From Fimbriimonas sp. (GTDB lineage: Bacteria > Armatimonadota > Fimbriimonadia > Fimbriimonadales > Fimbriimonadaceae), in assembly GCA_029866005.1 (NCBI GenBank), contig JARXAE010000025.1, positions 62,001 through 126,000 of the forward strand: 64,000 nt of DNA. Reading direction: 5' to 3'. Below, one piece after another: positions 1 through 8,752 of the stretch. The position numbers were made by a program, and so were the translations under genes. The notes below the pieces were generated by a model that was given only the letters and a program-made list of their open reading frames with translations, ran no database searches and was not told the origin of the DNA. The first letter of the stretch is position 1. Every line of letters starts with the position of its first letter.

Positions 1-729
1 CGTTCACTGCTTATCAACCGAATTGATCCGCTGTTCGGGGTGACAAATGAGCTGATCGTGAAGGCGGTTTACTGGGGGACGGTAGGATTTGCTGCCCTTT
101 CTGCTGTGGGACTCTGGACCAGATTCAGCACGTTTTGCCTTGCTGTCGGGGTCGTTGCGATTCACCACCGGAACCCGATCATCCTGCACGGTGGCGATAC
201 ATGGATGCGAGTCGTATCGGTCTATCTCGCCTTGGGACCGTCCGGAGCGGCCGTCTCGTTGGACAGGTGGCTAGCTCGGCGACGTGGGACTGCAGGTGAG
301 CAGCCAGAGCTGATTTCGATGTGGCCTCAGCGGCTCATCGCTTACAACTTGGCGCTTCTCTATTTCACAACCACTTGGGCAAAGTGGTTTGGGGGGCTCT
401 GGAAGTCAGGTGATGCGACTTGGTACCCGGCTCGGCTGCATGAGTTTGATAAGTTCCCAGTGCCCGCGTTTTTGGTCGACTACCCGATGGTGAAAATCAC
501 GTCTTGGGGAAGTTTGGCTGTCGAATTTGCGCTCGGCACATTAGTATTTTTCAAGTCTCTCCGAAAGTATGTGCTTCTGGGAGGAATCATGCTGCACTCG
601 TGGATCGAGTACTCGATGAATATCCCGTTGTTCGCGTTTCTGATGATGTCGTCCTACATCGTTTTCTATGAGGGTGAGGAGACGGCGGCTTGGTGGGATA
701 GACTCAAAGCGCGGATTGCGCGTTCCTGA
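1..729 (+). CDS. HTTM-domain membrane protein, 5'-truncated by window edge
   Basis: The reading frame is open from base 1, so the gene begins outside the window; a GTG at 40 is in frame but is probably internal. The visible part has several hydrophobic segments and the pattern HHRNP...HGGDTW...SLDRW, which is typical of HTTM proteins, membrane relatives of vitamin K-dependent gamma-carboxylase found in many bacteria. The substrate of bacterial HTTM proteins is generally unknown. The stop codon overlaps the recN start by one base (TGATG), so the two genes are likely co-transcribed. The family call rests on motif recognition; the function is not known. Confidence 0.72.
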   Translation, partial: RSLLINRIDPLFGVTNELIVKAVYWGTVGFAALSAVGLWTRFSTFCLAVGVVAIHHRNPIILHGGDTWMRVVSVYLALGPSGAAVSLDRWLARRRGTAGEQPELISMWPQRLIAYNLALLYFTTTWAKWFGGLWKSGDATWYPARLHEFDKFPVPAFLVDYPMVKITSWGSLAVEFALGTLVFFKSLRKYVLLGGIMLHSWIEYSMNIPLFAFLMMSSYIVFYEGEETAAWWDRLKARIARS

Positions 730-2393
730 TGATCTCTGAATTACGAGTCGAGAATCTTGCGATTATCAACCACGTTGAACTTTCGTTCAATGGTGGCTTC
801 TCGGTTTTAACTGGTGAAACGGGAGCAGGAAAGTCGTTGATGATCGACGCACTCGAGCTTGCTCTGGGCGAGCGAGCGGATACGGATCTCGTGCGGACGG
901 GGGCGGCAAAAGCTTCGGTTCAATTGGTTTTGGATTTGTCGTCGCGCCCTGATTTATTGGCTCCTTTGTCTGAGTTAGGGTTGGAGCTGGAGGATGGGAG
1001 ACTTTTCATTCTCCGTGAGGTTTTTGCGGAGGGTCGTTCAGTCGCGCGGGTCAATGGGCGGACGGTTCCGATTGCGACTTTGAAGGCGTTGGGACGGTTG
1101 ATTGTTGATTTGCACGGCCAGCACCAGCATCAGGCGCTGCTCGATCAACTGACACACGTCGGTTACCTCGACCAGTGGATTGGCGCGGAGGCATTAGCTG
1201 CCCTCCTCGCAGTTGATGAGGCTTATTCTCGATTTTCGGCAGTACGGACGAAGATGGATGCCCTCCGACGCGGACTGCGAGAGCGGGAGCAGCGGCTCGA
1301 TATGCTTCGATTCCAAGTGAATGAGATTCGCTCGTTTGCACCAAATGAGGGGGAAGAGGAGGAGTTGACCGCCACACTTTCTCGACTGAAAAACCTTGAG
1401 CGGATCACGCAGTCGGTACAAGTTGCGCTGGCCTCCCTGAGCGAAGGAGAGGTGAACGCTCGCGATCTGCTGGCGGGAGGTTCTTCGGCAGTTTCGGACG
1501 CGCTGCGCTTTGATTCTTCGTTAGACTCAGTCGCCACCGGACTCGAGGCGGCAATCGTCCATCTCGACGAGTCGGTTCATACTCTCTCGGCTTATTTCGA
1601 GCGGTTAGATGCCGATCCCGGCTTACTGGATCTCACCACCGAACGATTGGACGGGCTGAAGCGATTGAAGCGCAAGTACGGCGAAACCGAAGTGGCGATC
1701 TTGAACTTTTGTCAGTCAGCAGAAGAAGAATTGGCAACGCTCGAGGATGCGGAGGCGAGCGAAGAATCGCTGGGGAAACAGATGGAAGCGGCTTCGGCAG
1801 AGCTGGCGAAGGCTTGCGACCGTTTGAGCACGGTGCGACGGTCGAAGGCAGAGGCGTTTGTGGGATCCATGCGTGAACATCTGGACGATCTCTCAATGGG
1901 CAAGGCTCGCCTAGAAGTCTCAATGAAGCCATCCGAACCAACCGCAGCGGGGGCGGATGAAGTTGAGTTTCTGTTCTCGGCGAATGCGGGAGAGCCGCCA
2001 AAGCCGCTAGCGAAGATCGCTTCCGGTGGTGAGGTTTCTCGCGTGATGTTGGCTTTGAAGAGTGCCTTAGCCGGACGAGCCGGGGTTCCGACTTTGCTGT
2101 TTGATGAGGTCGATACCGGTCTCGGTGGGAAGGCAGCGGCGGCGGTTGGTCGGAAGCTGGCGGCTTTGGGCGCGTATTATCAGGTGATCGCGATTAGCCA
2201 CTTGCCTCAGGTGGCGGCTTGGGCGGCGCATCAGTACAGAATTGAGAAGCGAGAGGAGGGTGGTCGGTCGCAGACTTCGGTTGTGCCTCTTTCCCAACAA
2301 GACCGAGTTGAAGAAATTGCCCGGATGCTGGCAGGGGATGAGGTTACAGAGACCGCGATGGCGAATGCTCGGGAACTGTTGCAAGTCCGTTGA
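729..2393 (+). CDS. recN: DNA repair protein RecN
   Basis: SMC-like ATPase that acts in double-strand break repair and is usually part of the DNA damage response. The N-terminus carries the Walker A motif GETGAGKS near residues 30-37, the middle is a long charged coiled coil (about residues 150-380), and the C-terminal half carries an ABC-type signature region (ASGGEVSRV) and Walker B LLFDEVDTGLGG. The length of 554 residues matches the family. The start ATG overlaps the stop of the upstream membrane protein gene. The gene converges on the OsmC gene with only two bases between the stops. I see no LexA-type operator I can name. Confidence 0.97.
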   Translation: MISELRVENLAIINHVELSFNGGFSVLTGETGAGKSLMIDALELALGERADTDLVRTGAAKASVQLVLDLSSRPDLLAPLSELGLELEDGRLFILREVFAEGRSVARVNGRTVPIATLKALGRLIVDLHGQHQHQALLDQLTHVGYLDQWIGAEALAALLAVDEAYSRFSAVRTKMDALRRGLREREQRLDMLRFQVNEIRSFAPNEGEEEELTATLSRLKNLERITQSVQVALASLSEGEVNARDLLAGGSSAVSDALRFDSSLDSVATGLEAAIVHLDESVHTLSAYFERLDADPGLLDLTTERLDGLKRLKRKYGETEVAILNFCQSAEEELATLEDAEASEESLGKQMEAASAELAKACDRLSTVRRSKAEAFVGSMREHLDDLSMGKARLEVSMKPSEPTAAGADEVEFLFSANAGEPPKPLAKIASGGEVSRVMLALKSALAGRAGVPTLLFDEVDTGLGGKAAAAVGRKLAALGAYYQVIAISHLPQVAAWAAHQYRIEKREEGGRSQTSVVPLSQQDRVEEIARMLAGDEVTETAMANARELLQVR

Positions 2394-2395
2394 AG

Positions 2396-2812
2396 CTATT
2401 CAATCACAATTTCGGTCGAAATCGTTGGTTGCTGTCTCAAGGTTGCCGCGACCGAACAGTATTTCTCATCGCTCAACGAAACTGCTCTTTCGACTGCCAC
2501 CGGGTCAAGGTTCTGACCAGTCAAAATGTGTCGCACAGTCAGAGCCGTAAACGGTCGAGGGTACGTGCCGGGTTCTGGTCGAGTGCCCTCAACTTCGATT
2601 CGGTAGCTCTCAACTATCTGGCGCTTCTTAGCTAAGATTCCGACGACATCGACCGCCGAACAGGCTGCCAGGGAGGCGACCAGCACTTCGAGCGGAGTTG
2701 GTCCCTTGGGTGCTGATTCATTGTCATGACTTGCGTCCATGACAAAGGGAACCCCGCTTGGGGCGGTTGCCTCAAACGTGAGATTCCCTTTCCATTCGAC
2801 TGATACGTTCAT
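2396..2812 (-). CDS. OsmC/Ohr family peroxiredoxin-like protein
   Basis: Small thiol-dependent hydroperoxide-reducing protein family. The two conserved cysteines are present: C51 in the LAACSAVDV motif and C119 in the KYCSV motif, and the 138-residue length fits. The family reduces organic peroxides in the cytoplasm; members of this YhfA/OsmC branch often have no tested substrate. It is transcribed toward recN and lies 33 bases downstream of the oxidoreductase gene on the same strand, so co-transcription with it is possible. Confidence 0.88.
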   Translation of the reverse strand: MNVSVEWKGNLTFEATAPSGVPFVMDASHDNESAPKGPTPLEVLVASLAACSAVDVVGILAKKRQIVESYRIEVEGTRPEPGTYPRPFTALTVRHILTGQNLDPVAVERAVSLSDEKYCSVAATLRQQPTISTEIVIE

Positions 2813-2845
2813 GGTTTTTCCTACGCCGAATCGGATTCTCTTAGA

Positions 2846-3973
2846 TCAACCCATAAGCTCGCGCTCGGTCGGAAACTCTGCGTCTCCGATGAGCGTTGGC
2901 TGCTCGGGTTTGGTTTCCAGGTTGATGAACCGATCCTGCTCCGAAGACTCGATTGAGGCGAGCATGGCGTCAAGTACGTGGAACGCGAGGTCACCACTGG
3001 CACGGTTCGGTCGGCCCTCGGCAATCGCGTGTACGGTATCGAGGACACCGAGGCCACGAGAGTTAGTCTTGAACGGCTCGGTTGAGCGAATGATTTGGGA
3101 CTCGCCACCTTTGCGGACGATGATGTTGCCGGTCTCTGGGCGACCATCCCATCCGTCGAAGGAGTTGGGGTCAGGAACGATCATGGTTCCGTCACCGCCG
3201 TAGACAACGATGCAGGGCTGACCTTCGAATCCGTGGGTATCGAATGACATGGTGAGCTGTCCGACGACGCCGCTGTGGAATTGGACAGTGGTTCCAAAAT
3301 GGGTTGGAGTCTCAACCTTGATGACGGTTCCCTTCTTGGGCTCGCTCGTGACGGTTCGCTCTGGATAGGTGATGTTGGTGATGCTGGCGACTCGGCGGAT
3401 TGGGCCGAACATGTTGACCATTGCAGTCAGATAGTAAGGACCCATGTCGAGCATTGGGCCGGCACCAGGCTTGTAGAAAAACTCTGGGTTCGGGTGCCAT
3501 GACTCGACGCCTCTCGAAGTCATGTAGCCGTGAACTCCAACGACGGGGCCGATGATTCCGCTCTCGATGAGTTTACGGACGTGCTGATGGGCGGCGCCAA
3601 GGAAGGTGTCGGGGGCGCAACCGATGGTCAGGCCCTTCTCTTTAGCGATGCGAAGCATTTCGCGAGCTTCTTCTCGGTTTGGAGCGAGGGGCTTCTCGTT
3701 ATGGACGTGTTTCCCTGCGTTCAGTACCTGCAGTGCCACTTGACCGTGCACGGCGGGAATGGTCAGGTTGATGATCAGATCAATTTCGTCCGACGCGATC
3801 ATCTCATCGACAGAGAATGCCTTGATCTCGTACTTTTCAGCCTGGGCTTGTGCGGCGGCGGGGACGATATCTGCGATTGCGACGAGTTCGGTAGAAGGAA
3901 ACTTCTTGAGATTTTCGCAGTAGATCGAGCTGATATTGCCGGCTCCGATAATGCCGACGCGCATAGGCTTCAT
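2846..3973 (-). CDS. Gfo/Idh/MocA family oxidoreductase
   Basis: NAD(P)-dependent sugar or polyol oxidoreductase family. The N-terminus has the Rossmann motif GIIGAGNIS (residues 7-15), followed by the family NEKPLAPN motif (the EKP lysine) near residue 95 and a long C-terminal alpha/beta domain. Length 375 is normal. There are two possible starts, ATG at 3973 and ATG at 3964. The first lies inside a perfect palindrome (3971-3998). The substrate cannot be told from sequence; myo-inositol-like or amino-sugar substrates are common in the family. Confidence 0.9.
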   Translation of the reverse strand: MKPMRVGIIGAGNISSIYCENLKKFPSTELVAIADIVPAAAQAQAEKYEIKAFSVDEMIASDEIDLIINLTIPAVHGQVALQVLNAGKHVHNEKPLAPNREEAREMLRIAKEKGLTIGCAPDTFLGAAHQHVRKLIESGIIGPVVGVHGYMTSRGVESWHPNPEFFYKPGAGPMLDMGPYYLTAMVNMFGPIRRVASITNITYPERTVTSEPKKGTVIKVETPTHFGTTVQFHSGVVGQLTMSFDTHGFEGQPCIVVYGGDGTMIVPDPNSFDGWDGRPETGNIIVRKGGESQIIRSTEPFKTNSRGLGVLDTVHAIAEGRPNRASGDLAFHVLDAMLASIESSEQDRFINLETKPEQPTLIGDAEFPTERELMG

Positions 3974-3998
3974 TGGGTCAAGTTTACTTGACCCAATG
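3971..3998. promoter_or_regulatory. Perfect 12-bp inverted repeat overlapping a start codon
   Basis: The arms CATTGGGTCAAG and CTTGACCCAATG flank a TTTA loop. The left arm contains the reverse complement of the ATG at 3973. There is no T-run after it on the minus strand, so it does not look like an intrinsic terminator. It could be a dimeric repressor operator or an mRNA hairpin that masks the first start codon of the oxidoreductase. Confidence 0.5.
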
Positions 3999-4033
3999 AC
4001 GTGATTGAACCGTAAATGGTCCGGAATCCAAGC

Positions 4034-5992
4034 TTATTCCATGACAAGGTTGATCGCAGAAATTACCTGATCAACGTCTGGCAGAGCCGCATACTCGTAG
4101 ATCGGGTTGTAACCGATATGGACGTCATCGCGGCAGACGAGCTGGGGAGGCGAGAGGAACAGATTGAACCGCTCAGGGACGCTGACCATCTCACTGATGA
4201 TTGACTGTCCAAATCCGCAGGTCTTGGTGTCCTCATGGACAACGACCAGGCGACCAGTCTTGGCGACGGATTCCGTAATGGTCTCGTAATCGCAGGGAAC
4301 GATGGACCGAAGATCGATGATTTCGCAACTGACTCCGCTCTTGGCGACGGCTTCATGGACGAGTTCCATCGTGTTACCGTAGGTGACGATGGTGACGTCT
4401 GTGCCTTCCTGAACAACATTTGCAACTCCAAACGGAACGGGCTCGACGTTGTCGACCTCGATCTGCATGCGGAAGATGTGCTTGGGAACCAGGACGAAAG
4501 TGGGGTCATCGCCATGGATTGCGCTCCACAGGAGGCCAGCGGCGTCCTGCGGGGTACTCGGGATGGCGACTCGGATCCCAGGAACGTGGGCAAGGGATGC
4601 TTCGTTGCTCTGGCTGTGCCAAAGTGACCCGCCCGGCAGGTACGCGCCGTAGGGAGCGTAGATGACGAGAGGGCATTTCCACTCGCCGAAGCTGCGCCAG
4701 CGGAGGGTCGACATTTGCCCAGTGATCTGATTCCAGCCGGGAGCAATGAAGTCGATGAATTGGAGTTCAAAGACCGGTCGCCAGCCGTAGGCGGAGAGTC
4801 CGACGGCGACGCCCATGATCGTAGCCTCGGCGAGCGGGGAGTTGAATACTTGCTTCGGAAATGCCTCGGAGAGACCCTTGGTGACTCCAAAGACTCCGCC
4901 TTTCGGGTCTTCGATATCCTCGCCAAAGAAGACGATTTTCGGATCGTTCTCAAGGGCCTTTCGGAAGGTGGTATTGATGGCGGAGACCATGGTCTGGCGA
5001 CCCGGAGCGATGGGCGGAGCTTCGGCATTTACCTCGTCACCCCAGCAGTCGCGCATGGTTTCTTCGCCGATTGGGTCGTCGGCCTTTTCGGCGGCGATGT
5101 AGTCCTCATCAACGAGCTTGAAGACTTCGTCTTGCATTGCTTGGAATGCGGCTTCGGTGAGGGCACCGGACTTGAGCAGCTCCTCGGACAACAGCCGAAT
5201 TGGATCACGATGCTGCATCTCCTCGATTTCATTGAGGTCACGGTAGACGCGGTGATCGTCACTGGATGTGTGCGATGAGAGACGATCCAGATCAAGCCAA
5301 ATCATCGTGGGTCCATCGCCTTTTCGGGCTTTATCGATCGCGGTTCTTCCCGCTTCTAGGATGTCGTCGGGACGACGTCCGTCGACCTTTACAATCGCTT
5401 CTGAGTCGAATAGCGGAAGGTGAAACGGCATGAACTTCTCGGTGGGGGTTGAGATACCGTACTTGTTGTCCTCAAGGATAAAAATGACTGGAAGCTTTTC
5501 TTGCACCGCAAATGCCCAGGCCTCGTAAAACTCTCCTTGTCGGGCCGCCGCATCGCCGATGGTGGCGATGGCAACGCTGTCCTTGCCGTCCATCTTCATT
5601 CCCCAAGCGGTTCCGCAGGCGGGGAGGCAGTTGCCACCGGTGAGGGTGCAAACACTGAAGACGTTGTGCTTGCGGCTACTGTAGTGGCCGGGCATCTGGC
5701 GTCCACCACTGCTTCCTTCACGCTTTGCAAAGTAGGCGAGAGCAAGTTCCCTATTGCTGAGGCCGCGGGCAAGCATCAGACCACGGTCGCGGTAGTACGG
5801 GAAGAGGTAGTCATCCTCGCGCAACAGATACGCGAGCGCGCCGAGCGCTTCATGTCCCATTCCTGAGACCTGGAACCATCCTTTGCTTTGTCGTAGCAAG
5901 ATTCCCTCACGACGGTCGCCCTCTCGCGAGATCATCATGAGCTTGAGGAATTCGAGCTTGTTGAAAGTGCTTTTTGAAGTCTTGGTTGACAT
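4034..5992 (-). CDS. Fused 2-oxoacid dehydrogenase E1 alpha-beta (branched-chain type)
   Basis: Thiamin-diphosphate enzyme that decarboxylates 2-oxo acids for a lipoamide (E2) complex. Residues 1 to about 320 are an E1-alpha domain with the ThDP/Mg motif starting GDAAARQGEF and ending EDN about 30 residues later. Residues about 330-652 are an E1-beta domain (FFGEDIEDPKGGVFG, then FNSPLAEATIMGVAVG and FELQFIDFI). Most bacteria encode the two chains separately; single-chain fusions occur in some Bacteroidota, Chlorobi and Armatimonadota. No E2 or E3 gene is nearby. The branched-chain assignment is by resemblance; a pyruvate-specific role is possible. Confidence 0.9.
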   Translation of the reverse strand: MSTKTSKSTFNKLEFLKLMMISREGDRREGILLRQSKGWFQVSGMGHEALGALAYLLREDDYLFPYYRDRGLMLARGLSNRELALAYFAKREGSSGGRQMPGHYSSRKHNVFSVCTLTGGNCLPACGTAWGMKMDGKDSVAIATIGDAAARQGEFYEAWAFAVQEKLPVIFILEDNKYGISTPTEKFMPFHLPLFDSEAIVKVDGRRPDDILEAGRTAIDKARKGDGPTMIWLDLDRLSSHTSSDDHRVYRDLNEIEEMQHRDPIRLLSEELLKSGALTEAAFQAMQDEVFKLVDEDYIAAEKADDPIGEETMRDCWGDEVNAEAPPIAPGRQTMVSAINTTFRKALENDPKIVFFGEDIEDPKGGVFGVTKGLSEAFPKQVFNSPLAEATIMGVAVGLSAYGWRPVFELQFIDFIAPGWNQITGQMSTLRWRSFGEWKCPLVIYAPYGAYLPGGSLWHSQSNEASLAHVPGIRVAIPSTPQDAAGLLWSAIHGDDPTFVLVPKHIFRMQIEVDNVEPVPFGVANVVQEGTDVTIVTYGNTMELVHEAVAKSGVSCEIIDLRSIVPCDYETITESVAKTGRLVVVHEDTKTCGFGQSIISEMVSVPERFNLFLSPPQLVCRDDVHIGYNPIYEYAALPDVDQVISAINLVME

Positions 5993-6084
5993 GGTTGCCT
6001 AAGTTCTTTCTACGTTGAAAGATCACGGTCGACTGACACACTATTTTACCGTCCGGTGGATCGCAGCTTAGTAGACTTTAAGGA

Positions 6085-6564
6085 ATGATAAGAATTCTGA
6101 CCACGGGCGGAACGATTGATAAGATCTATTTCGATTCGCTGAGTGAGTACGAGGTTGGGAATCCGGTAGTTGAGGGCATTCTGCGAGAGGGTGGGGTAAC
6201 GGTGCCTTACATCGTCGAAAGCATCCTTCGCAAAGACAGTTTGGAGATTACAGACGAGGATCGAGCAATGATCTTAGATAAGGTTCGTGGGTGCATTGAG
6301 GAGCGGATATTGATCACGCACGGGACGGACACGTTGGCTTTGACTGGGCAATTTTTACAAGGCAAAACGAGCAAAACTGTGGTACTCACGGGATCGCTTC
6401 AGCCGGCAAACTTTCGGTTTACCGATGCCGTTTTCAATGTCGCTTTTGCGATGGGAGTGTTACAAACGGCATCGAAAGGCGTCTATTTGGCGATGAACGG
6501 ACAAGTTTTTGATCCGAGTCATGTTAAGAAGAACCGAGATCAGAATCGGTTTGAGTCGGCGTAG
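6085..6564 (+). CDS. Minimal asparaginase-domain protein
   Basis: The 159-residue protein contains the two threonine motifs of type I/II L-asparaginases: TTGGTIDK at residues 6-13 and LITHGTDT at about 76-83. It lacks the C-terminal domain of full-length asparaginases (about 330 residues). Short stand-alone asparaginase-domain proteins are known in several phyla and are poorly studied, so hydrolysis of L-asparagine is plausible but unproven. TTTAAGGA just upstream of the ATG is a good ribosome binding site. The gene diverges from the E1 gene. Confidence 0.82.
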   Translation: MIRILTTGGTIDKIYFDSLSEYEVGNPVVEGILREGGVTVPYIVESILRKDSLEITDEDRAMILDKVRGCIEERILITHGTDTLALTGQFLQGKTSKTVVLTGSLQPANFRFTDAVFNVAFAMGVLQTASKGVYLAMNGQVFDPSHVKKNRDQNRFESA

Positions 6565-6647
6565 GTAGTCCATGTGACCTACAGGGGCAACGAAAGGGTA
6601 CAACTCTGTCGTATCGTTCCCATAGCCACTAGGATTCTGATTCGTTC

Positions 6648-7217
6648 ATGAGTGATCTCGCCACTTGGTATTACGTTGGTTCGTTTGGGCAGCTTGGCCC
6701 ACTGACCAAGGAACAGCTCGAAGAGCTGATCGAAGGTGGCGTCATTGAGAAACAGACTTATGTTTGGCGTCCAGGCATGGGTGACTGGCTTCCGGCGTCT
6801 TCGGTTTCGGAACTGATGAACGCTTTTCAAGCGGTCGAGCCTTTTGCGTCTCCGCCGCCGACTCCGGCTCCGATGCAGTCGATTCCTCCAATTGGGGCTG
6901 CGCCGAGTTATTCACAGCCGATGCATCCGATGCAACCGATGCAGACCCAGGCGAACTATCCGCGACACACCTACGGCTACCACATGCCGGCGAATATGCC
7001 GCGTAGCGATAAGAGCCGCACTTTGAGCGGTGTTCTACAACTTTTGGTGCCTGGTGTTGGTCGAATCTACATGGGCTACTCGGCACTTGGCGTGATTCAG
7101 CTAATTGCGGCAATCATCACTTGCGGCACATTGCACGTATGGTCGATCATAGACGGAGTCTTGATTCTTTCTGGTCAGGTTCGGCTTGACGGGTACGGCC
7201 GGGCGCTCGAAGACTGA
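6648..7217 (+). CDS. GYF_2 and TM2 domain membrane protein
   Basis: Residues 1-60 match the bacterial GYF_2 domain (WYYVGSFGQLGPLTKEQL ... YVWRPGMGDW). Residues about 60-115 are a proline/methionine-rich linker. Residues about 120-180 form a TM2 domain with two membrane helices (VPGVGRIYMGYSALGVIQL). The GYF domain is thought to bind proline-rich peptides, so the protein may be a membrane-anchored adaptor. The gene stands alone, 83 bases after the asparaginase gene and 43 before the cyclophilin gene. Confidence 0.85.
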   Translation: MSDLATWYYVGSFGQLGPLTKEQLEELIEGGVIEKQTYVWRPGMGDWLPASSVSELMNAFQAVEPFASPPPTPAPMQSIPPIGAAPSYSQPMHPMQPMQTQANYPRHTYGYHMPANMPRSDKSRTLSGVLQLLVPGVGRIYMGYSALGVIQLIAAIITCGTLHVWSIIDGVLILSGQVRLDGYGRALED

Positions 7218-7260
7218 AACTCGGGCTTTGGATATACGTCACAATGGGTAGAAGAATCCT

Positions 7261-7782
7261 ATGCGTTCCCTTTTGATTTGTCTGGTATTAGTCTTGGTGT
7301 CGGCTTTGTCGGCAGCGCAGGACAAGCTCGTTTTCACCATTGAAGGACGGGGCGAGTTCACAATGACGCTTGATCAAAAAGCGGCTCCGAAGACATGCGC
7401 TCAGATCGTTGGTCTTGTTTCTCGAGGATTTTACGACGGTCAGCGGTTCCACCGTTCGATTCAGAAGCCGAAGCCGTTCCTAGTTCAAGTCGGTGATCCG
7501 GCGTCCAAGACTGGAGCGATCGAAGAAGAGATGAATGGCGGTTCGGGGAAGAAGGTTCCTTTCGAGCAAAGCGGCCTGCCATGCGATCTGGGCTCGGTCG
7601 GGCTTGCACGCAATCCGGATGAGCCAGACTCAGGCGATAGCCAGTTCTTTATTCTCTTGGCACCGAGTCGGTTTATGAATGGAAAGTACACCGTCTTCGC
7701 CAAGATCACGGCTGGCATGGATGTGGTTCAGAAAATCACGGTCGGAGACAAGATCAGCTCGGTACGTGTTGTTAAGGGCTAA
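7261..7782 (+). CDS. Secreted cyclophilin-type peptidyl-prolyl isomerase
   Basis: Catalyses cis-trans isomerisation of proline bonds, probably outside the inner membrane. The first 19 residues form a signal peptide ending at ALSAAQ. The cyclophilin core is clear: FYDGQRFHR, the QVGDP loop, SGDSQFFILL and FMNGKYTVFAKI. Length 173 is typical of small bacterial cyclophilins. It lies just upstream of the permease pair but has its own spacing and may be a separate unit. Confidence 0.92.
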   Translation: MRSLLICLVLVLVSALSAAQDKLVFTIEGRGEFTMTLDQKAAPKTCAQIVGLVSRGFYDGQRFHRSIQKPKPFLVQVGDPASKTGAIEEEMNGGSGKKVPFEQSGLPCDLGSVGLARNPDEPDSGDSQFFILLAPSRFMNGKYTVFAKITAGMDVVQKITVGDKISSVRVVKG

Positions 7783-7801
7783 GGTCTGCTAAACTATCCG
7801 G

Positions 7802-8752
7802 GTGCAGTTGGTCAGGGCGCTCCTATCCCGGTTTGCGTTTGGCATTGTTAGCCTCCTGTTCATTTCCATTATCACGTTCGTCGCCTCCGACTTAGCGCCG
7901 GGCGACCCCGCCACCTACATTGCAGGCGAAAAAGCCTCGCCAGAGACGATTCAGCGGATTCGTGAGAACCTCGGCTTGGACAAGCCGCTCCCGATTCGCT
8001 ATGTGAACTACATCGGTGGAATCGTTAAGGGTGATTGGGGCGAGAGTTATTCGGGAACGCACGAGAAAGTTTCCGCGATTCTTGGCCGAACGATGCCAAT
8101 GACCTTGCGATTGGCTCTTCTCGCTATCCTTTTGGCATCGGTGGTTGGGATCTCGATGGGCACCATCGCCGCAATTCGGGAGACGAGGCTATTGGATCGG
8201 GGAATTCTATCGGCCTCGACGTTTGGCGTTACGTTGCCGAACTTCGTTCTTGCGCCGATTTTGACGTTCATCTTTTGCATCAAGTTCGACATGCTGCCGA
8301 CCACTTGGGAGACTCAGTTACGGGGACCTCTTTGGATGTATCTGGCTTTGCCAGTGACGGTTTTGTCGTTGCGACCAATGTCTTTGCTGACACGCTTGAC
8401 GCGGGCCTCGATGATCGAGACTTTGCGACAAGAGTTCATTCGGACCGCAACCGCTCAGGGGGTTCCACCGTTCCGGCTTATGACGAAGTACGCGTTGCGA
8501 AATGCGATTCTTCCCGTGGTGACGGCGATTGGAACGACGTTCGGATTCCTGTTGACAGGTTCGTTCGTTGTTGAGCGTTACTTCAGCTATCCCGGCATTG
8601 GGAGCACGACGATCGAGGCGATTCTGTCAAACAACGTTCCGGTGATTCAGGCCTGCGTCTTGGTCACTGGCTTCATCTTCATCGTAGTTAATCTGATCGT
8701 TGACATTTTGCTTCCGATCCTTGATCCACGCATTCGGGAGGCGCAGGTTTGA
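7802..8752 (+). CDS. DppB/OppB-type ABC transporter permease
   Basis: Inner-membrane permease of the peptide/nickel transporter family, with about six transmembrane segments and the cytoplasmic EAA loop (IRTATAQGVPPFRLMTKYALRNA). The start is GTG; the N-terminus LVRALLSRFAFGIVSLLFIS is typical of DppB. The stop overlaps the TTG start of the next permease. No substrate-binding protein or ATPase for this transporter is in the window, so the rest of the system must be encoded elsewhere. Peptide substrate is assumed from the family. Confidence 0.92.
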   Translation: MQLVRALLSRFAFGIVSLLFISIITFVASDLAPGDPATYIAGEKASPETIQRIRENLGLDKPLPIRYVNYIGGIVKGDWGESYSGTHEKVSAILGRTMPMTLRLALLAILLASVVGISMGTIAAIRETRLLDRGILSASTFGVTLPNFVLAPILTFIFCIKFDMLPTTWETQLRGPLWMYLALPVTVLSLRPMSLLTRLTRASMIETLRQEFIRTATAQGVPPFRLMTKYALRNAILPVVTAIGTTFGFLLTGSFVVERYFSYPGIGSTTIEAILSNNVPVIQACVLVTGFIFIVVNLIVDILLPILDPRIREAQV

